From an uncultured Bacteroidales bacterium (GTDB lineage Bacteria > Bacteroidota > Bacteroidia > Bacteroidales > UBA932), in the NCBI GenBank assembly GCA_949289565.1, contig CASEOO010000027.1:1-64000 (forward strand): a DNA stretch of 64,000 bases, read 5' to 3'. Under the pieces are notes generated by a model. That model saw only the letters and a list, made by a program, of their open reading frames with translations, did not search any database and was not told the DNA's origin. Below, in pieces: positions 34,687 through 44,429 of the stretch; the stretch's first letter is position 1, and every line of letters starts with the position of its first letter. Position numbers and translations under genes: made by a program.

Positions 34687-37308
34687 ATGACTTCTAAAGA
34701 AATCAGGAAAGCCTTTTTGGATTTCTTCGCATCAAAGGGACACACGATAGTGCCTTCTGCACCAATGGTCGTAAAAAACGACCCGACGCTCATGTTCACC
34801 AATGCCGGCATGAACCAGTTCAAAGACTGGTTTCTGGGCAACAGCAAGCCTAAATACAAAAGAGTCGCCGACAGCCAGAAATGTCTGAGAGTCAGTGGCA
34901 AGCACAACGACCTCGAAGAGGTGGGACACGACTCATACCATCATACCATGTTCGAGATGCTCGGAAACTGGAGCTTCGGAGACTATTTCAAGTCTGAAGC
35001 GATTTCATGGGCGTGGGAACTCCTGACAGAGGTATACAAGATAGACAAAGAGAGGCTGTACGCCACAGTATTTGAGGGAGATGCAAACGACGGCACCGAA
35101 ATGGACCGGGAAGCGCTTGAAGAGTGGAAAAAGCACCTTCCTGAAGACAGAATACTCCTTGGGAACAAGCACGACAATTTCTGGGAAATGGGAGACACCG
35201 GCCCATGCGGCCCTTGCAGCGAGATCCATGTGGACCTCCGCTCGGATGAAGAGAGAAAGGCAGTGCCAGGACGCGACCTGGTAAACAAGGGGCATCATCT
35301 GGTCATCGAGATATGGAATCTGGTATTCATGCAGTTCAACCGCAAAGCCAGCGGCGAGCTGGAGCTCCTCCCGAACAAGAACGTAGACACAGGAATGGGC
35401 TTCGAGAGGCTTTGCATGACACTGCAGGGAAAGACCAGCAACTACGACACCGACGTCTTCACCGGAATGATCGCAAAAATAGAGGAACTTTCCGGCCACA
35501 AATACCATGAATCGGATGAGACCGGAGTGGCCATGAGAGTGATTGCCGACCATATCAGAGCCATCAGCTTCTCCATCGCCGACGGCCAGCTCCCTTCGAA
35601 TGTGAAAGCCGGATATGTAATCAGGCGCATTCTCAGAAGGGCTGTCAGATACGGTTATACATTCCTTGGCTTCAATGAACCATTCCTCTGCAGGCTCGTC
35701 GGACAGCTGGTGGATGACATGGGTGAATTCTACCCGGAGCTTCCTGCACAGCAGACTCTCATAGAGAAAGTTATCAGAGACGAGGAAATGGCTTTCCTGC
35801 GCACACTTGACAGGGGCATCAAGCTGATTGAAAACATCATGGAGAAGTCGAAGGACACTATGCTCATCAAGGGAGAAGATGCATTTGTCCTTTATGACAC
35901 ATTCGGTTTCCCTATCGACCTGAGCGAGCTCATTGCCTCGGAACGAGGCTATAAAATAGACTTGGAGGGCTTCGAGAAAGAACTTCAGAAACAAAAGGAA
36001 AGGGCGAGAAATGCGACAGCCATCGAATCTGGCGACTGGATGGAGTTCCAGCACTGCGAAAATGTCCAGTTCCTCGGCTACGACATGACCAGCGTGGACG
36101 ACGCAGTCCTCACCAGACACCGCACCGTCAAGGCGAAAAACAAGACTATGTACCAGCTTGTCTTCGACAAGACTCCGTTCTATGCCGAAATGGGTGGACA
36201 GGTTGGAGATACCGGCTGGATCGAGTCTGCCGGCGGGGAAAAGATAAAAATCCTCAACACCATCAAGGAAAACAATCTCACCATCCATATAGCTGAAAGC
36301 ATCCCTGAAGATTGTTCAGGTCCGTTCAAGCTCACTGTGGACGCTCAGAGACGGCTGGGAATCACGAACAACCACACAGCTACCCACCTGCTTCACAAAG
36401 CCCTGCGCGAAATCCTCGGCACTCATGTAGAGCAGAAAGGCTCTTATGTCTGCGACAATTATTTCAGATTTGACTTCTCGCATTTCGAGAAGCTCACCGA
36501 TGAACAGATCGACGAGGTGGAAAGGAGGGTGAATGCCTTGATCAGGCTGAACTCACCGCTGTGCGAAAACAGAAATGCCACCATGGAAGAAGCGAAGGAA
36601 ATGGGAGCAATGGCTCTGTTCGGGGAAAAATATGGAGACCGTGTGAGAGTGGTGCAGTTCGGCGATTCGATCGAGCTGTGCGGAGGCACACATGCGAAAG
36701 CGACCGGGCAGATAGGCTTCTTCAAGATCATTTCCGAGTCTGCCATCGCCGCCGGGATCAGAAGGATAGAAGCCGCTACCGGACGCCAGGCTGAAGATAT
36801 AGTAGACTCCATGGAAAACACCCTGAGGGCGGCACGTGCGCTGTTCAACAATGTTCCTGACCTGGCCGGCGCTATAAGGAAACTCATAGAAGAAAACGAC
36901 CATTACAAGAAGGAGATGGAGAATGTGGCGAAAGAGAAAGCTGTGGTCATGAAGAAAGAGCTTGAGGCCAAGGCTGAACTGGTGAACGGAATCAAGATAG
37001 TGAAAGTCAATATGCCTGTCGATCCTGTTCTTCTGAAAAACGCCGCCTTCATGCTTCAGAAGGAGACAGAGAACACGGCCGTGCTCGGTGCATTCGAATA
37101 TGCAGGCAAGCCGCAGCTGATGATCATGTATTCATCAGATCTGGTGGCCGCCGGGCACAATGCCGGCAAAGATATCAAGGAGGCGGCAAAGGCCATCGCC
37201 GGAGGCGGCGGCGGACAGCCGGGGCTGGCGACTGCCGGAGGCAAGGATGCGGGCGGTCTGGCAGATGCTCTCGACATCATGCTGAAATTGGCAACAGACA
37301 ATAAATAA
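34687..37308 (+). CDS. alaS: Alanine-tRNA ligase
   Basis: Charges tRNA-Ala and clears mischarged tRNA. The 873 residues start [14 protein letters not shown], the usual family start. An in-frame ATG at 34618 would add 23 hydrophobic residues but precedes the promoter, so it is rejected. The class II catalytic core has [14 protein letters not shown] and TGMGFERL. The editing domain shows [13 protein letters not shown] and ELCGGTH. The C-terminal DHHA1 domain ends [16 protein letters not shown]. The length is normal and it is a single-copy housekeeping gene. Confidence 0.97.
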   Translation: MTSKEIRKAFLDFFASKGHTIVPSAPMVVKNDPTLMFTNAGMNQFKDWFLGNSKPKYKRVADSQKCLRVSGKHNDLEEVGHDSYHHTMFEMLGNWSFGDYFKSEAISWAWELLTEVYKIDKERLYATVFEGDANDGTEMDREALEEWKKHLPEDRILLGNKHDNFWEMGDTGPCGPCSEIHVDLRSDEERKAVPGRDLVNKGHHLVIEIWNLVFMQFNRKASGELELLPNKNVDTGMGFERLCMTLQGKTSNYDTDVFTGMIAKIEELSGHKYHESDETGVAMRVIADHIRAISFSIADGQLPSNVKAGYVIRRILRRAVRYGYTFLGFNEPFLCRLVGQLVDDMGEFYPELPAQQTLIEKVIRDEEMAFLRTLDRGIKLIENIMEKSKDTMLIKGEDAFVLYDTFGFPIDLSELIASERGYKIDLEGFEKELQKQKERARNATAIESGDWMEFQHCENVQFLGYDMTSVDDAVLTRHRTVKAKNKTMYQLVFDKTPFYAEMGGQVGDTGWIESAGGEKIKILNTIKENNLTIHIAESIPEDCSGPFKLTVDAQRRLGITNNHTATHLLHKALREILGTHVEQKGSYVCDNYFRFDFSHFEKLTDEQIDEVERRVNALIRLNSPLCENRNATMEEAKEMGAMALFGEKYGDRVRVVQFGDSIELCGGTHAKATGQIGFFKIISESAIAAGIRRIEAATGRQAEDIVDSMENTLRAARALFNNVPDLAGAIRKLIEENDHYKKEMENVAKEKAVVMKKELEAKAELVNGIKIVKVNMPVDPVLLKNAAFMLQKETENTAVLGAFEYAGKPQLMIMYSSDLVAAGHNAGKDIKEAAKAIAGGGGGQPGLATAGGKDAGGLADALDIMLKLATDNK

Positions 37309-37342
37309 CTTTCAAGATGTCTGCAGCCGGAAATTTTCCGGC
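37306..37342 (+). promoter_or_regulatory. Near-consensus -7 and leader hairpin before the LptF/G-Fmt frame
   Basis: TAACTTTC (37306-37313) is one base from TAnnTTTG. It is followed by a perfect inverted repeat, GCCGGAAA and TTTCCGGC around a single T (37326-37342). The CCGGA arms echo the leader hairpins before argF' and the barrel gene at 4730. Confidence 0.4.
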
Positions 37343-37367
37343 ACAAACAAAATAGTGACAAGGAAGG

Positions 37368-39866
37368 ATGAAGAGACTGGACAGATTCATATTGAGTTCA
37401 TTCATAGGACCGTTTTTCGCGATCCTGTTTGTGGTCATCTTCATCCTGATGATGCAGTTCCTGTGGCTGTACATCGATGAATTAGTAGGGAAAGGGCTCA
37501 GTTTTAAAGTAATACTTGAATTTCTGGGCTGGGGAAGTGCGACATTGATACCTCTCTCGCTTCCGCTGGCGACATTGCTTTCAGCTGTGATGACCCTCGG
37601 CACGCTGGGTGAAAACAACGAGCTTCTGGCTATCAAGGCCGCAGGCATTTCCTTGAAAAGGGTGCTGGCGCCACTGATTGCAGTGTCCGTCATTATAAGC
37701 ATAGGTGCTTTTTTCGCATCGAACAAACTGATACCTATAGCTTACAACAAGATTTTCACTTTGCGTGACGACATCGGAAAGACAAAGGAGGAAATCAAGA
37801 TTCCGACCGGAACGTTTTATGATGGAATCGATGGCTATATCCTGCGCGTGAACGAAAGGGACAAAGAGACGGATATGATGCATGGCGTCATGGTCTACAA
37901 CCATACAGGAAAGAAAGGCAACACCAGCCTGACCATTGCAGATTCGGCCATGATGAAGATGTCTGACGACAAATCCTATCTGACATTTGTCCTGTACAGC
38001 GGTTCAAACTACGAAGAGACGAACACCAGAAAATACAGGGACACGACACTGCAGCTTCAGAAAATAGAATTTGCCAGCCAGGAAATGGTGATTCCTCTTG
38101 AAAATTATGCTTTCAAGAAATCGGAAGACACCAGGTTCGGCGATGAAGTGAGGACCATGAATCTCAAACAGCTCCGCCACAGTGAAGACTCCATAGGCAG
38201 GGTGGATTCCAATGCGAAGATGGACAATATCGCAAGATTCTACAATGACAGGTCGCTCAAATACCATTTCCAGCTGGATACAGCCAACCGCAGAAATGAC
38301 AAGCTGAAGTCTGCATTCGCTTACGAAGGCTTCAACGAATGGGATGATCTGGAGAAGCAGATCGATGCGGAAAAGAACGCGATTTCCAAAGTGAATGAAA
38401 CTATCGGAGAGCTGACTACATACGGGCGTGAAAGATATTACAATTCGTACACACTCCGGAGAATAGACGTGGAAATCCTGAAAAAATTCGCGCTTTCACT
38501 GGCCTGTTTCATATTTTTCTTCATAGGAGCGCCATTGGGCGCCCTGATCAGAAAAGGAGGGCTCGGAACTCCGGCCATCATTGCCGTGCTTTTCTTCGTG
38601 CTGTACTGGGTCATCGACATCACGGGAAACAAGCTTGCAAAAGACGGGGCCGTGTCAGCTTTTGCAGGAGTGTTCATATCCTCTGCTGTGCTGCTGCCTA
38701 TCGGACTGCTGTTCACATGGAACGCCATAAATGACAAGTCCCTCATCGACACTGAAAAAGCCAGCGCCATATTCAGGAAAATCAGAAACAAGGTTTTAGG
38801 TAAAATGAGAAAGACACGCATAGTATTCATGGGAACTCCTGAGTTCGCCGTGGCATCGCTCGATGCCATAATCAAAGCCGGATACACGGTGGCAGGAGTG
38901 GTGACGGTGGCAGACAAGGCCAGCGGACGCGGCCTGAAAGTGAACGAAAGCGCAGTAAAAAAATATGCAGTGGAGCACAATCTGCCGCTCCTGCAGCCTG
39001 TGTCATTGAAAGACCCGGAATTCCTGAAAGCGCTTGAAGCATGGAAAGCCGACCTTTTCGTGGTAGTGGCATTCCGCATGCTGCCTAAGGAAGTATGGAG
39101 CATGCCGAAATACGGCACATTCAATCTGCATGCCGCCTTGCTTCCTCAATACCGTGGAGCCGCTCCTATAAACTGGGCAGTGATAAATGGCGAGCATTTC
39201 ACTGGGGTGACTACCTTCATGATCAATGAAGGAATGGATACAGGACACATCATATTCAGAGAGCAGTGCAAAATCGAAGACAGCGACAATGCCGGGACCA
39301 TTCACGACAAGCTGATGGAATTAGGGGCGAAGACTGTTCTGGACACTATAGAAGCCATTTTCGAGAAAAAGGTGGAGCTGCGTCTGCAAAAAAGCTTCAT
39401 ACAGGGCTCTGAAGTACTGAAACCTGCACCTAAACTCAGCAGAGAGCTGTGCCATATAGACTGGGACAGGCCTGCCAAGGAGATTTGCAACCTGATACGA
39501 GGCCTGAGCCCGTATCCTGCAGCCTTTACAGAGCTTGAAAAAGACGGGAAGACACTTTCGCTGAAAATTTTCGAGGCTGAGAAAATGACTGAGGAAGCAT
39601 TGGCGAAGCTGAAAATAGCCTCAGGCACGGCAGACAATTCTCCTGCGGGGACTATCATCTCCGACGGGAAAGAAATATTTGCGATACTGACGTCTGATGG
39701 CGCTATAGCATTGAAAGACATACAGATGGCAGGGAAAAAGAGAATGGCGGCGAAAGATTTTCTGATAGGATTCCGTGAACCGTGGTCATACTCTGTCACA
39801 AAAGGCACCTCGTCAGAAGTCCTGGACAAATATAAGAAATCGTTGGCAGAGGCAAATCAGTCATGA
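37368..39866 (+). CDS. In-frame fusion of an LptF/LptG-type permease with methionyl-tRNA formyltransferase
   Basis: One open frame of 832 residues. Residues 1-475 are a YjgP/YjgQ (LptF/G) permease: three N-terminal membrane helices, a periplasmic jelly-roll region and three C-terminal helices; such proteins move lipopolysaccharide from the inner membrane. From Met480 (ATG 38805) the sequence is a full Fmt, with IVFMGTPEFAV, catalytic NLHAALLPQYRGAAPI and GMDTGHII. Fmt formylates initiator Met-tRNA. No stop separates the two. TTAGG stands just before ATG 38805, so separate internal translation of Fmt (353 residues) is possible. It may be a true fusion, or two genes whose junction was changed by a small indel or error. 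Confidence 0.85.
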   Translation: MKRLDRFILSSFIGPFFAILFVVIFILMMQFLWLYIDELVGKGLSFKVILEFLGWGSATLIPLSLPLATLLSAVMTLGTLGENNELLAIKAAGISLKRVLAPLIAVSVIISIGAFFASNKLIPIAYNKIFTLRDDIGKTKEEIKIPTGTFYDGIDGYILRVNERDKETDMMHGVMVYNHTGKKGNTSLTIADSAMMKMSDDKSYLTFVLYSGSNYEETNTRKYRDTTLQLQKIEFASQEMVIPLENYAFKKSEDTRFGDEVRTMNLKQLRHSEDSIGRVDSNAKMDNIARFYNDRSLKYHFQLDTANRRNDKLKSAFAYEGFNEWDDLEKQIDAEKNAISKVNETIGELTTYGRERYYNSYTLRRIDVEILKKFALSLACFIFFFIGAPLGALIRKGGLGTPAIIAVLFFVLYWVIDITGNKLAKDGAVSAFAGVFISSAVLLPIGLLFTWNAINDKSLIDTEKASAIFRKIRNKVLGKMRKTRIVFMGTPEFAVASLDAIIKAGYTVAGVVTVADKASGRGLKVNESAVKKYAVEHNLPLLQPVSLKDPEFLKALEAWKADLFVVVAFRMLPKEVWSMPKYGTFNLHAALLPQYRGAAPINWAVINGEHFTGVTTFMINEGMDTGHIIFREQCKIEDSDNAGTIHDKLMELGAKTVLDTIEAIFEKKVELRLQKSFIQGSEVLKPAPKLSRELCHIDWDRPAKEICNLIRGLSPYPAAFTELEKDGKTLSLKIFEAEKMTEEALAKLKIASGTADNSPAGTIISDGKEIFAILTSDGAIALKDIQMAGKKRMAAKDFLIGFREPWSYSVTKGTSSEVLDKYKKSLAEANQS

Positions 39867-39917
39867 ATAAACAAGAATGGCCAATGAAGATTTCAAAAAT
39901 GATTGGATGAAATTCAA

Positions 39918-40571
39918 ATGAAAACAGCCGTCATCATAGACAACGGGGAGTTCCCAAAAAAAGAATATCCGAGGTACCTGCTCAGGCAGGCAGATCTGAC
40001 AGTGTGCTGCGATGGAGCTCTGGCGAAGTATTTCCGGAATATGAAAGCTGTATTCGGACAAGAACGTATGCCGGACATAGTCATTGGAGACCTGGATTCC
40101 ATAGCGCCTGCCGCCAGAAAAAGATTTACAGGAAAGCTCGTCCACGTAGCAGAGCAGGAAACTAACGACCAGACTAAAGCTGTCACCTACGTTGTGGAGA
40201 ATTTCCGCGACATCACTGACATCTACATCCTGGGAGGAGGCGGGGCCAGAGAGGACCACACAATCGGGAATCTTTCCCTCCTGATGGAATATGCAAAAAA
40301 ATACGGGGACTGCCCTCACATAGAGATGGTGTCGGACTGGACCACTGCCTTCGCGTTGACAGACACCGCCGACATTTCCTGCGGCATCGGAAGGAGCTTT
40401 TCACTTTTCTCGCCGGACAGCAGCCTTAGAATCAAATCGAAAGGGCTGGAATGGCCGACAGATGACGTTGTATTTGACAACTGGTGGAAGGCGACGCTGA
40501 ACCGTGCGTCAGAAGATACGGTACATCTGGAATTCAGCCATCCGTCTTCAGCACTGGTCATTCTGGACTGA
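39918..40571 (+). CDS. thiN: Thiamine pyrophosphokinase
   Basis: Transfers pyrophosphate from ATP to thiamine; cytoplasmic. The 217 residues contain the family motifs CDGA (31-34), IGDLDS (56-61) and NDQTKA (83-88), then LGGGGAREDHTIGN and a C-terminal beta domain. I use ATG 39918 (MKTAVIIDNG); an upstream TTG at 39903 lacks support. It lies 51 bases after the Fmt stop with no terminator in between and may be co-transcribed. No other thiamine genes are nearby. Confidence 0.9.
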   Translation: MKTAVIIDNGEFPKKEYPRYLLRQADLTVCCDGALAKYFRNMKAVFGQERMPDIVIGDLDSIAPAARKRFTGKLVHVAEQETNDQTKAVTYVVENFRDITDIYILGGGGAREDHTIGNLSLLMEYAKKYGDCPHIEMVSDWTTAFALTDTADISCGIGRSFSLFSPDSSLRIKSKGLEWPTDDVVFDNWWKATLNRASEDTVHLEFSHPSSALVILD

Positions 40572-40627
40572 GCAGAAGCGGCAGAATCTTCCAGAGCATA
40601 TTTGCATCCACATTTAACATTTTTTCT

Positions 40628-40635
40628 TAAATTTG
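40628..40635 (+). promoter_or_regulatory. -7 promoter element for ilvA
   Basis: TAAATTTG matches TAnnTTTG, with a TTTG (40601-40604) 23 bases upstream as a possible -33. About 85 bases of leader follow before the ATG at 40720. Confidence 0.6.
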
Positions 40636-40642
40636 TAAGAAT

Positions 40643-40700
40643 TGGCCTGATGGCCATCATACAATGAAGATCCGTAAATTATTGATTGCCGCCTGGCGGC
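40643..40700 (+). promoter_or_regulatory. Two leader hairpins upstream of ilvA
   Basis: TGGCC/GGCCA with loop TGAT (40643-40656) and GCCGC/GCGGC with loop CTG (40688-40700) are predicted in the long ilvA leader. No leader peptide rich in Ile, Val or Leu codons was found between them, so classical attenuation is not supported. The second hairpin ends next to GGAG, close to the ribosome entry region. Confidence 0.45.
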
Positions 40701-40719
40701 GGAGACAAATTAAACAGAC

Positions 40720-41979
40720 ATGGCAGAGACAGAATATTTTCCTCGCATAGAAGATGTCGTGCTCGCTTCGAAAATACTGGACGAAGTGATAGACCCGACT
40801 CCCATGATGCAGAACCCGAACTTGTCAGAAAAATACAATGCAGATATCTACCTGAAAAGAGAAGATCTGCAGATCGTCAGGTCATATAAAATCCGCGGTG
40901 CATACAACAAGATAAGGACTATCCCGCCTGATGCACTGAAATACGGGATAGTATGCGCCAGTGCAGGAAATCATGCACAGGGCGTGGCTTTCTCGTGCAA
41001 CAAGCTTCACATCATGGGGTCCATCTATATGCCGACGACCACTCCGAAGCAGAAGATTGAGCAGGTCAAAATGTTCGGGAAAGACTACATCGACATCGTC
41101 CTGACCGGCGACACTTTCGATGCGGCGAACAAAGAGGCCATCGAATATGCGGAGAAATCCGGGAAAACATTCATTCCACCGTTTGACGACAAGAAAATCA
41201 TCGAGGGGCAGGCCACCATCGGGCTGGAGATAGAAAAGCAGATGAAGAAGCCCCTGGACTACCTTTTCATCCCTATTGGAGGCGGAGGACTGGCTTCCGG
41301 CGTCGGTGCATATATGAAGCTCGCCTCGCCTGAGACGAAGATCATCGGTGTAGAGCCTGCTGGAGCGCCTTGCATGAAGACCGCCATAGAGAAGGGTGAA
41401 ATCGTGGAGCTGGAACATATTGACAAGTTCGTGGACGGGGCGGCAGTCAAGAAAGCAGGCCATCTGACTTATGAAATATGCAAGAAGGTGCTTGACGACA
41501 TTGTAGTGGTGCCGGAAGGGGCTGTCTGCACCACCATCATCGACATGTACAACAAGAGCGCCATCGTAGTGGAGCCTGCAGGGGCTCTCTCAGTGGCCGC
41601 GCTGCGCTTCTATGCCGACAAAATCAAAGGCAAAAGAGTGGGATGCATCATCAGCGGCAGCAACAACGACATCACCCGCACCGAGGAAATCAGAGAGAAA
41701 TCACTGCTTTACGAGGGGCTGAAGCACTACTTCATAGTCAGCTTCCCTCAGCGCGCAGGAGCATTCCTGTCCTTTATCAGAGACAACCTCGGGCCGAAAG
41801 ACGACCTGGTGCTCTTCCAGTACATCAAGAAAACGAACAAGGAGGAAGGGCCGGCGCTCATCGGCGTTGAAGTGGAAAGCAAGGAGGATTTCGAAGCCCT
41901 CGTCCACAGGATGGATGCGAACAACATCGCTTACGAGTATATAAACGAGAACAACAAGCTGTTCGAAATCCTCATTTAG
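40720..41979 (+). CDS. ilvA: Threonine dehydratase
   Basis: Deaminates threonine to 2-oxobutanoate, the entry to isoleucine synthesis, with PLP. The PLP lysine is Lys57 in RSYKIRGAYNK. The phosphate-binding glycine loop GGGGLASG and the SGSNND segment are clear. Residues about 330-419 form a single ACT-like regulatory domain (HYFIVSFPQRAGAFLSFI...), implying feedback control. The 419-residue length fits this one-ACT form. It is followed 49 bases later by ilvE, so the two branched-chain genes probably form an operon. Confidence 0.93.
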   Translation: MAETEYFPRIEDVVLASKILDEVIDPTPMMQNPNLSEKYNADIYLKREDLQIVRSYKIRGAYNKIRTIPPDALKYGIVCASAGNHAQGVAFSCNKLHIMGSIYMPTTTPKQKIEQVKMFGKDYIDIVLTGDTFDAANKEAIEYAEKSGKTFIPPFDDKKIIEGQATIGLEIEKQMKKPLDYLFIPIGGGGLASGVGAYMKLASPETKIIGVEPAGAPCMKTAIEKGEIVELEHIDKFVDGAAVKKAGHLTYEICKKVLDDIVVVPEGAVCTTIIDMYNKSAIVVEPAGALSVAALRFYADKIKGKRVGCIISGSNNDITRTEEIREKSLLYEGLKHYFIVSFPQRAGAFLSFIRDNLGPKDDLVLFQYIKKTNKEEGPALIGVEVESKEDFEALVHRMDANNIAYEYINENNKLFEILI

Positions 41980-42028
41980 GAGGCCTCCGGCCAATAATGT
42001 TGAAATTTAAATTAATATAATACGGACT

Positions 42029-43063
42029 ATGGCAAATCTTGATTGGACTAAGCTCGGGTTCGGCTACAGAAAAACGAACACTATCCTGAGCTGCAGCTAC
42101 AAAGACGGTCAGTGGGGCCCCGTGGAAAGCCACACAGATGACAACCTCACCATCAATGCTTTTGCAGGCGCCCTGCACTACAGCATAGAGTGCTTCGAAG
42201 GCTTGAAGGCATTCCGCGGCGCTGACGGCAAAGTAAGGCTGTTCAGGCCTGAGGAAAATGCGAAAAGGCTTCAGAGATCTGCAAACTACATCGGCATAGC
42301 GGCGCCAAGCGTGGACCGCTTCATCGAAATGTGCGTCAGAGCGGTAAAGGAAAATATTGATTTCCTGCCGCCATACGGGACCAACGCTTCAATGTATCTG
42401 AGGCCGACCCTGATCGGTGTCAATCCGCAGCTGGGTGTGAAGTCGTCTACGGAATGTCTGTTCCTGATGCTCTGCGCACCTGTAGGGGCATATACAGGCA
42501 GCACCCTGCAGCCTTCATACGTAGTGATTTCCAGGGATTATGACAGGGCGGCTCCTAACGGGACAGGAAGTTTCAAGCTGGGAAGCAACTATGCCGCTTC
42601 ACTCTATTCATACAACCTGGCCCACAAGCTCGGATACGAGGCCGTGCTCTATCTCGACCCGCTTCACCACCAGTATATCGATGAATTCAATTCATCAAAC
42701 TTCTTCGCCATCAGGGGCAATTCATACATCACCCCTAAGTCGGACACTATCCTGCCTTCCATCACAAACAAATCTCTGGAGACTGTGGCGAAAGAGCTGG
42801 GAATGACTGTAGAGAGAAGGCCCGTCCCTGTTGAAGAGCTTTCCACTTTCGAGGAAGTCGGAGAATGCGGCACGGCAGTGGTCATAACTCCTGTTTACCA
42901 GATAGATGACAGGCCTGCCCTCGAGTCGTCCGAGGTGAAGCCTTACTATTTCGGATCGAAAGACCAGTGCGGGCCTAAGAGCCTTAAGCTGTACCAGATG
43001 ATACGTGGCATCCAAGACGGGGAAATAGAGGATCCGTTCGGCTGGTGCCTGCTGGTGGACTAA
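42029..43063 (+). CDS. ilvE: Branched-chain amino acid aminotransferase
   Basis: Transfers the amino group between glutamate and branched-chain keto acids; PLP fold type IV, cytoplasmic. Lys183 in GTGSFKLGSNYAAS is the PLP lysine. FAGALHYSIECFEGLKAFR and the C-terminal ECGTAVVITPVYQI are typical of the long (BCAT-II) form. The 344-residue length is normal. It is downstream of ilvA and 24 bases before queH. Confidence 0.93.
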   Translation: MANLDWTKLGFGYRKTNTILSCSYKDGQWGPVESHTDDNLTINAFAGALHYSIECFEGLKAFRGADGKVRLFRPEENAKRLQRSANYIGIAAPSVDRFIEMCVRAVKENIDFLPPYGTNASMYLRPTLIGVNPQLGVKSSTECLFLMLCAPVGAYTGSTLQPSYVVISRDYDRAAPNGTGSFKLGSNYAASLYSYNLAHKLGYEAVLYLDPLHHQYIDEFNSSNFFAIRGNSYITPKSDTILPSITNKSLETVAKELGMTVERRPVPVEELSTFEEVGECGTAVVITPVYQIDDRPALESSEVKPYYFGSKDQCGPKSLKLYQMIRGIQDGEIEDPFGWCLLVD

Positions 43064-43087
43064 GACAGCCCGCAGGCCTGTACAGAG

Positions 43088-43732
43088 ATGATTATGGCCA
43101 AAATTGCTGAAAACATGCTTGAAGTGCCTGGAGGAGAACGGAAAGTTCTCCTCCATACTTGTTGTGCACCCTGCTCATCTGCCATAGTCGAATGCCTGAT
43201 GAAAAACGGCATCAAGCCGCTTATATACTACTGCAATCCGAATATTTTTCCAGAAGAGGAATATATCATCAGAAAGAACGAGTGCACCCGTTATGCAGAA
43301 TCGCTCGGGCTGGAAATCGTAGATGAAGACTACAGCCACGAGGCATGGCTGGAAAAAATAAAAGGGCTTGAAGGCCAGCCAGAAAGAGGAGCCAGATGTC
43401 TGGAATGCTTCCGCATGAGGCTGATTTCAGCTGCCAGGTATGCCCATGAACATGGCTTTCACGTCATCACTACAACCCTGGCATCATCCAGATGGAAAAG
43501 TCTGGACCAGATCAACATGGCTGGAGAATATGCCACATCGCTATACGATGATGTCGTCTGGTGGGACAGGAACTGGAGAAAAAACGGCTTGCAGGAACGC
43601 CGGAACCAGCTCTTAAAAGAATATGGTTTCTACAACCAGCAATACTGCGGATGTGAATTCTCCATGAGATCCCGGAACAGCCTGCCAGCCATGGCAGAAG
43701 CCCTGAAAGGAAGCGGCATCAGCGGCCTCTGA
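43088..43732 (+). CDS. queH: Epoxyqueuosine reductase QueH
   Basis: Reduces epoxyqueuosine to queuosine in tRNA, in organisms that use QueH instead of QueG. The protein has the family cysteine motifs: HTCCAPCS (23-30), ARCLECFRMR near the middle and QQYCGCEFS near the C-terminus, which bind iron-sulphur and adjacent iron. LIYYCNPNIFPEEEY is another signature. The start may be ATG 43088 or 43094. It converges with the LytTR gene and overlaps its end by 14 bases. The queuosine gene tgt lies 4 kb further on. Confidence 0.92.
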   Translation: MIMAKIAENMLEVPGGERKVLLHTCCAPCSSAIVECLMKNGIKPLIYYCNPNIFPEEEYIIRKNECTRYAESLGLEIVDEDYSHEAWLEKIKGLEGQPERGARCLECFRMRLISAARYAHEHGFHVITTTLASSRWKSLDQINMAGEYATSLYDDVVWWDRNWRKNGLQERRNQLLKEYGFYNQQYCGCEFSMRSRNSLPAMAEALKGSGISGL

Positions 43733-44429
43733 CTGGCTTCATCCGATTCAGAAAAGCGGAAGAATAGACGCGTCCGACAGGAAGTACGGCTCCGCATGAA
43801 AGAGAGACTGACCGGCTCGAATATTTCAAGACTTTGCCGAGAGGTATGATGAACGAACGATGGATTCTCACGAATCTTCCGGATGGCAGCAGGTCAGACA
43901 TTTCTTTAAGGCTCATCTGTGTGAGCACAGGGTCTCCTTCCGAGAGATGAATCTTTGAATAATTGTCCATAGCCTCTATGTAGATAATCTCTGAAAGAGG
44001 CACCGCTACATTCCGGTACTCTGACTTGACAGTGATCTCCCCATCATGTCCGGAATAGTCAGCGGCCCTGCTTTTCAGGCGGACGATTTCACGGACCTTC
44101 CCCAGAGCGGTCTGAAAACGCTGGTATGAAAACGGCTTGTGAAGGAAATCCACTGCATTGAGTTCAAAACCGTCCAGAGCGAACTGGGCATACGCCGTGG
44201 TAAAAATCAGAAAAGTGCCTTCCGGCAATGATTTCGCGACATCGATTCCTGAAACTCCGTTCATTTCGATATCCAGGAACACCAGTGCCGGATGCTCCCT
44301 GCGGACAGCTTCAAGTCCGAGAACAGGATCGCTGTATACCGCCAGTGAAACATCCCCGTCTCTCTGGCAGAAACGTTCAATGATATCGAGGGCCAGAGGC
44401 TCGTCATCTATTGCTATGGCAGCTATCAT
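43719..44429 (-). CDS. LytTR-family response regulator
   Basis: A 236-residue response regulator: receiver domain (acidic pocket IDDEP, phospho-acceptor Asp in ALVFLDIEMNGVSG) and a C-terminal LytTR DNA-binding domain (VPLSEIIYIEAMDNYSKIHL, FVRIHRSFIIPL). It is encoded with the membrane histidine kinase next to it, whose stop overlaps its start by 4 bases. LytTR regulators usually bind direct repeats; the target here is unknown. The divergent Spy-like gene at 45648 is a candidate. Confidence 0.93.
   Translation of the reverse strand: MIAAIAIDDEPLALDIIERFCQRDGDVSLAVYSDPVLGLEAVRREHPALVFLDIEMNGVSGIDVAKSLPEGTFLIFTTAYAQFALDGFELNAVDFLHKPFSYQRFQTALGKVREIVRLKSRAADYSGHDGEITVKSEYRNVAVPLSEIIYIEAMDNYSKIHLSEGDPVLTQMSLKEMSDLLPSGRFVRIHRSFIIPLGKVLKYSSRSVSLSCGAVLPVGRVYSSAFLNRMKPVRGR

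Noticed and set aside
35005..36288. Long open frame (427 codons) on the minus strand inside alaS
   Set aside because: It is antisense to a fully conserved alaS, has no recognisable domain, and arises from the codon bias of the real gene.
40636..40719. Attenuator with leader peptide before ilvA
   Set aside because: Hairpins are present but no short frame with runs of branched-chain codons was found, and there is no T-run after the second hairpin.
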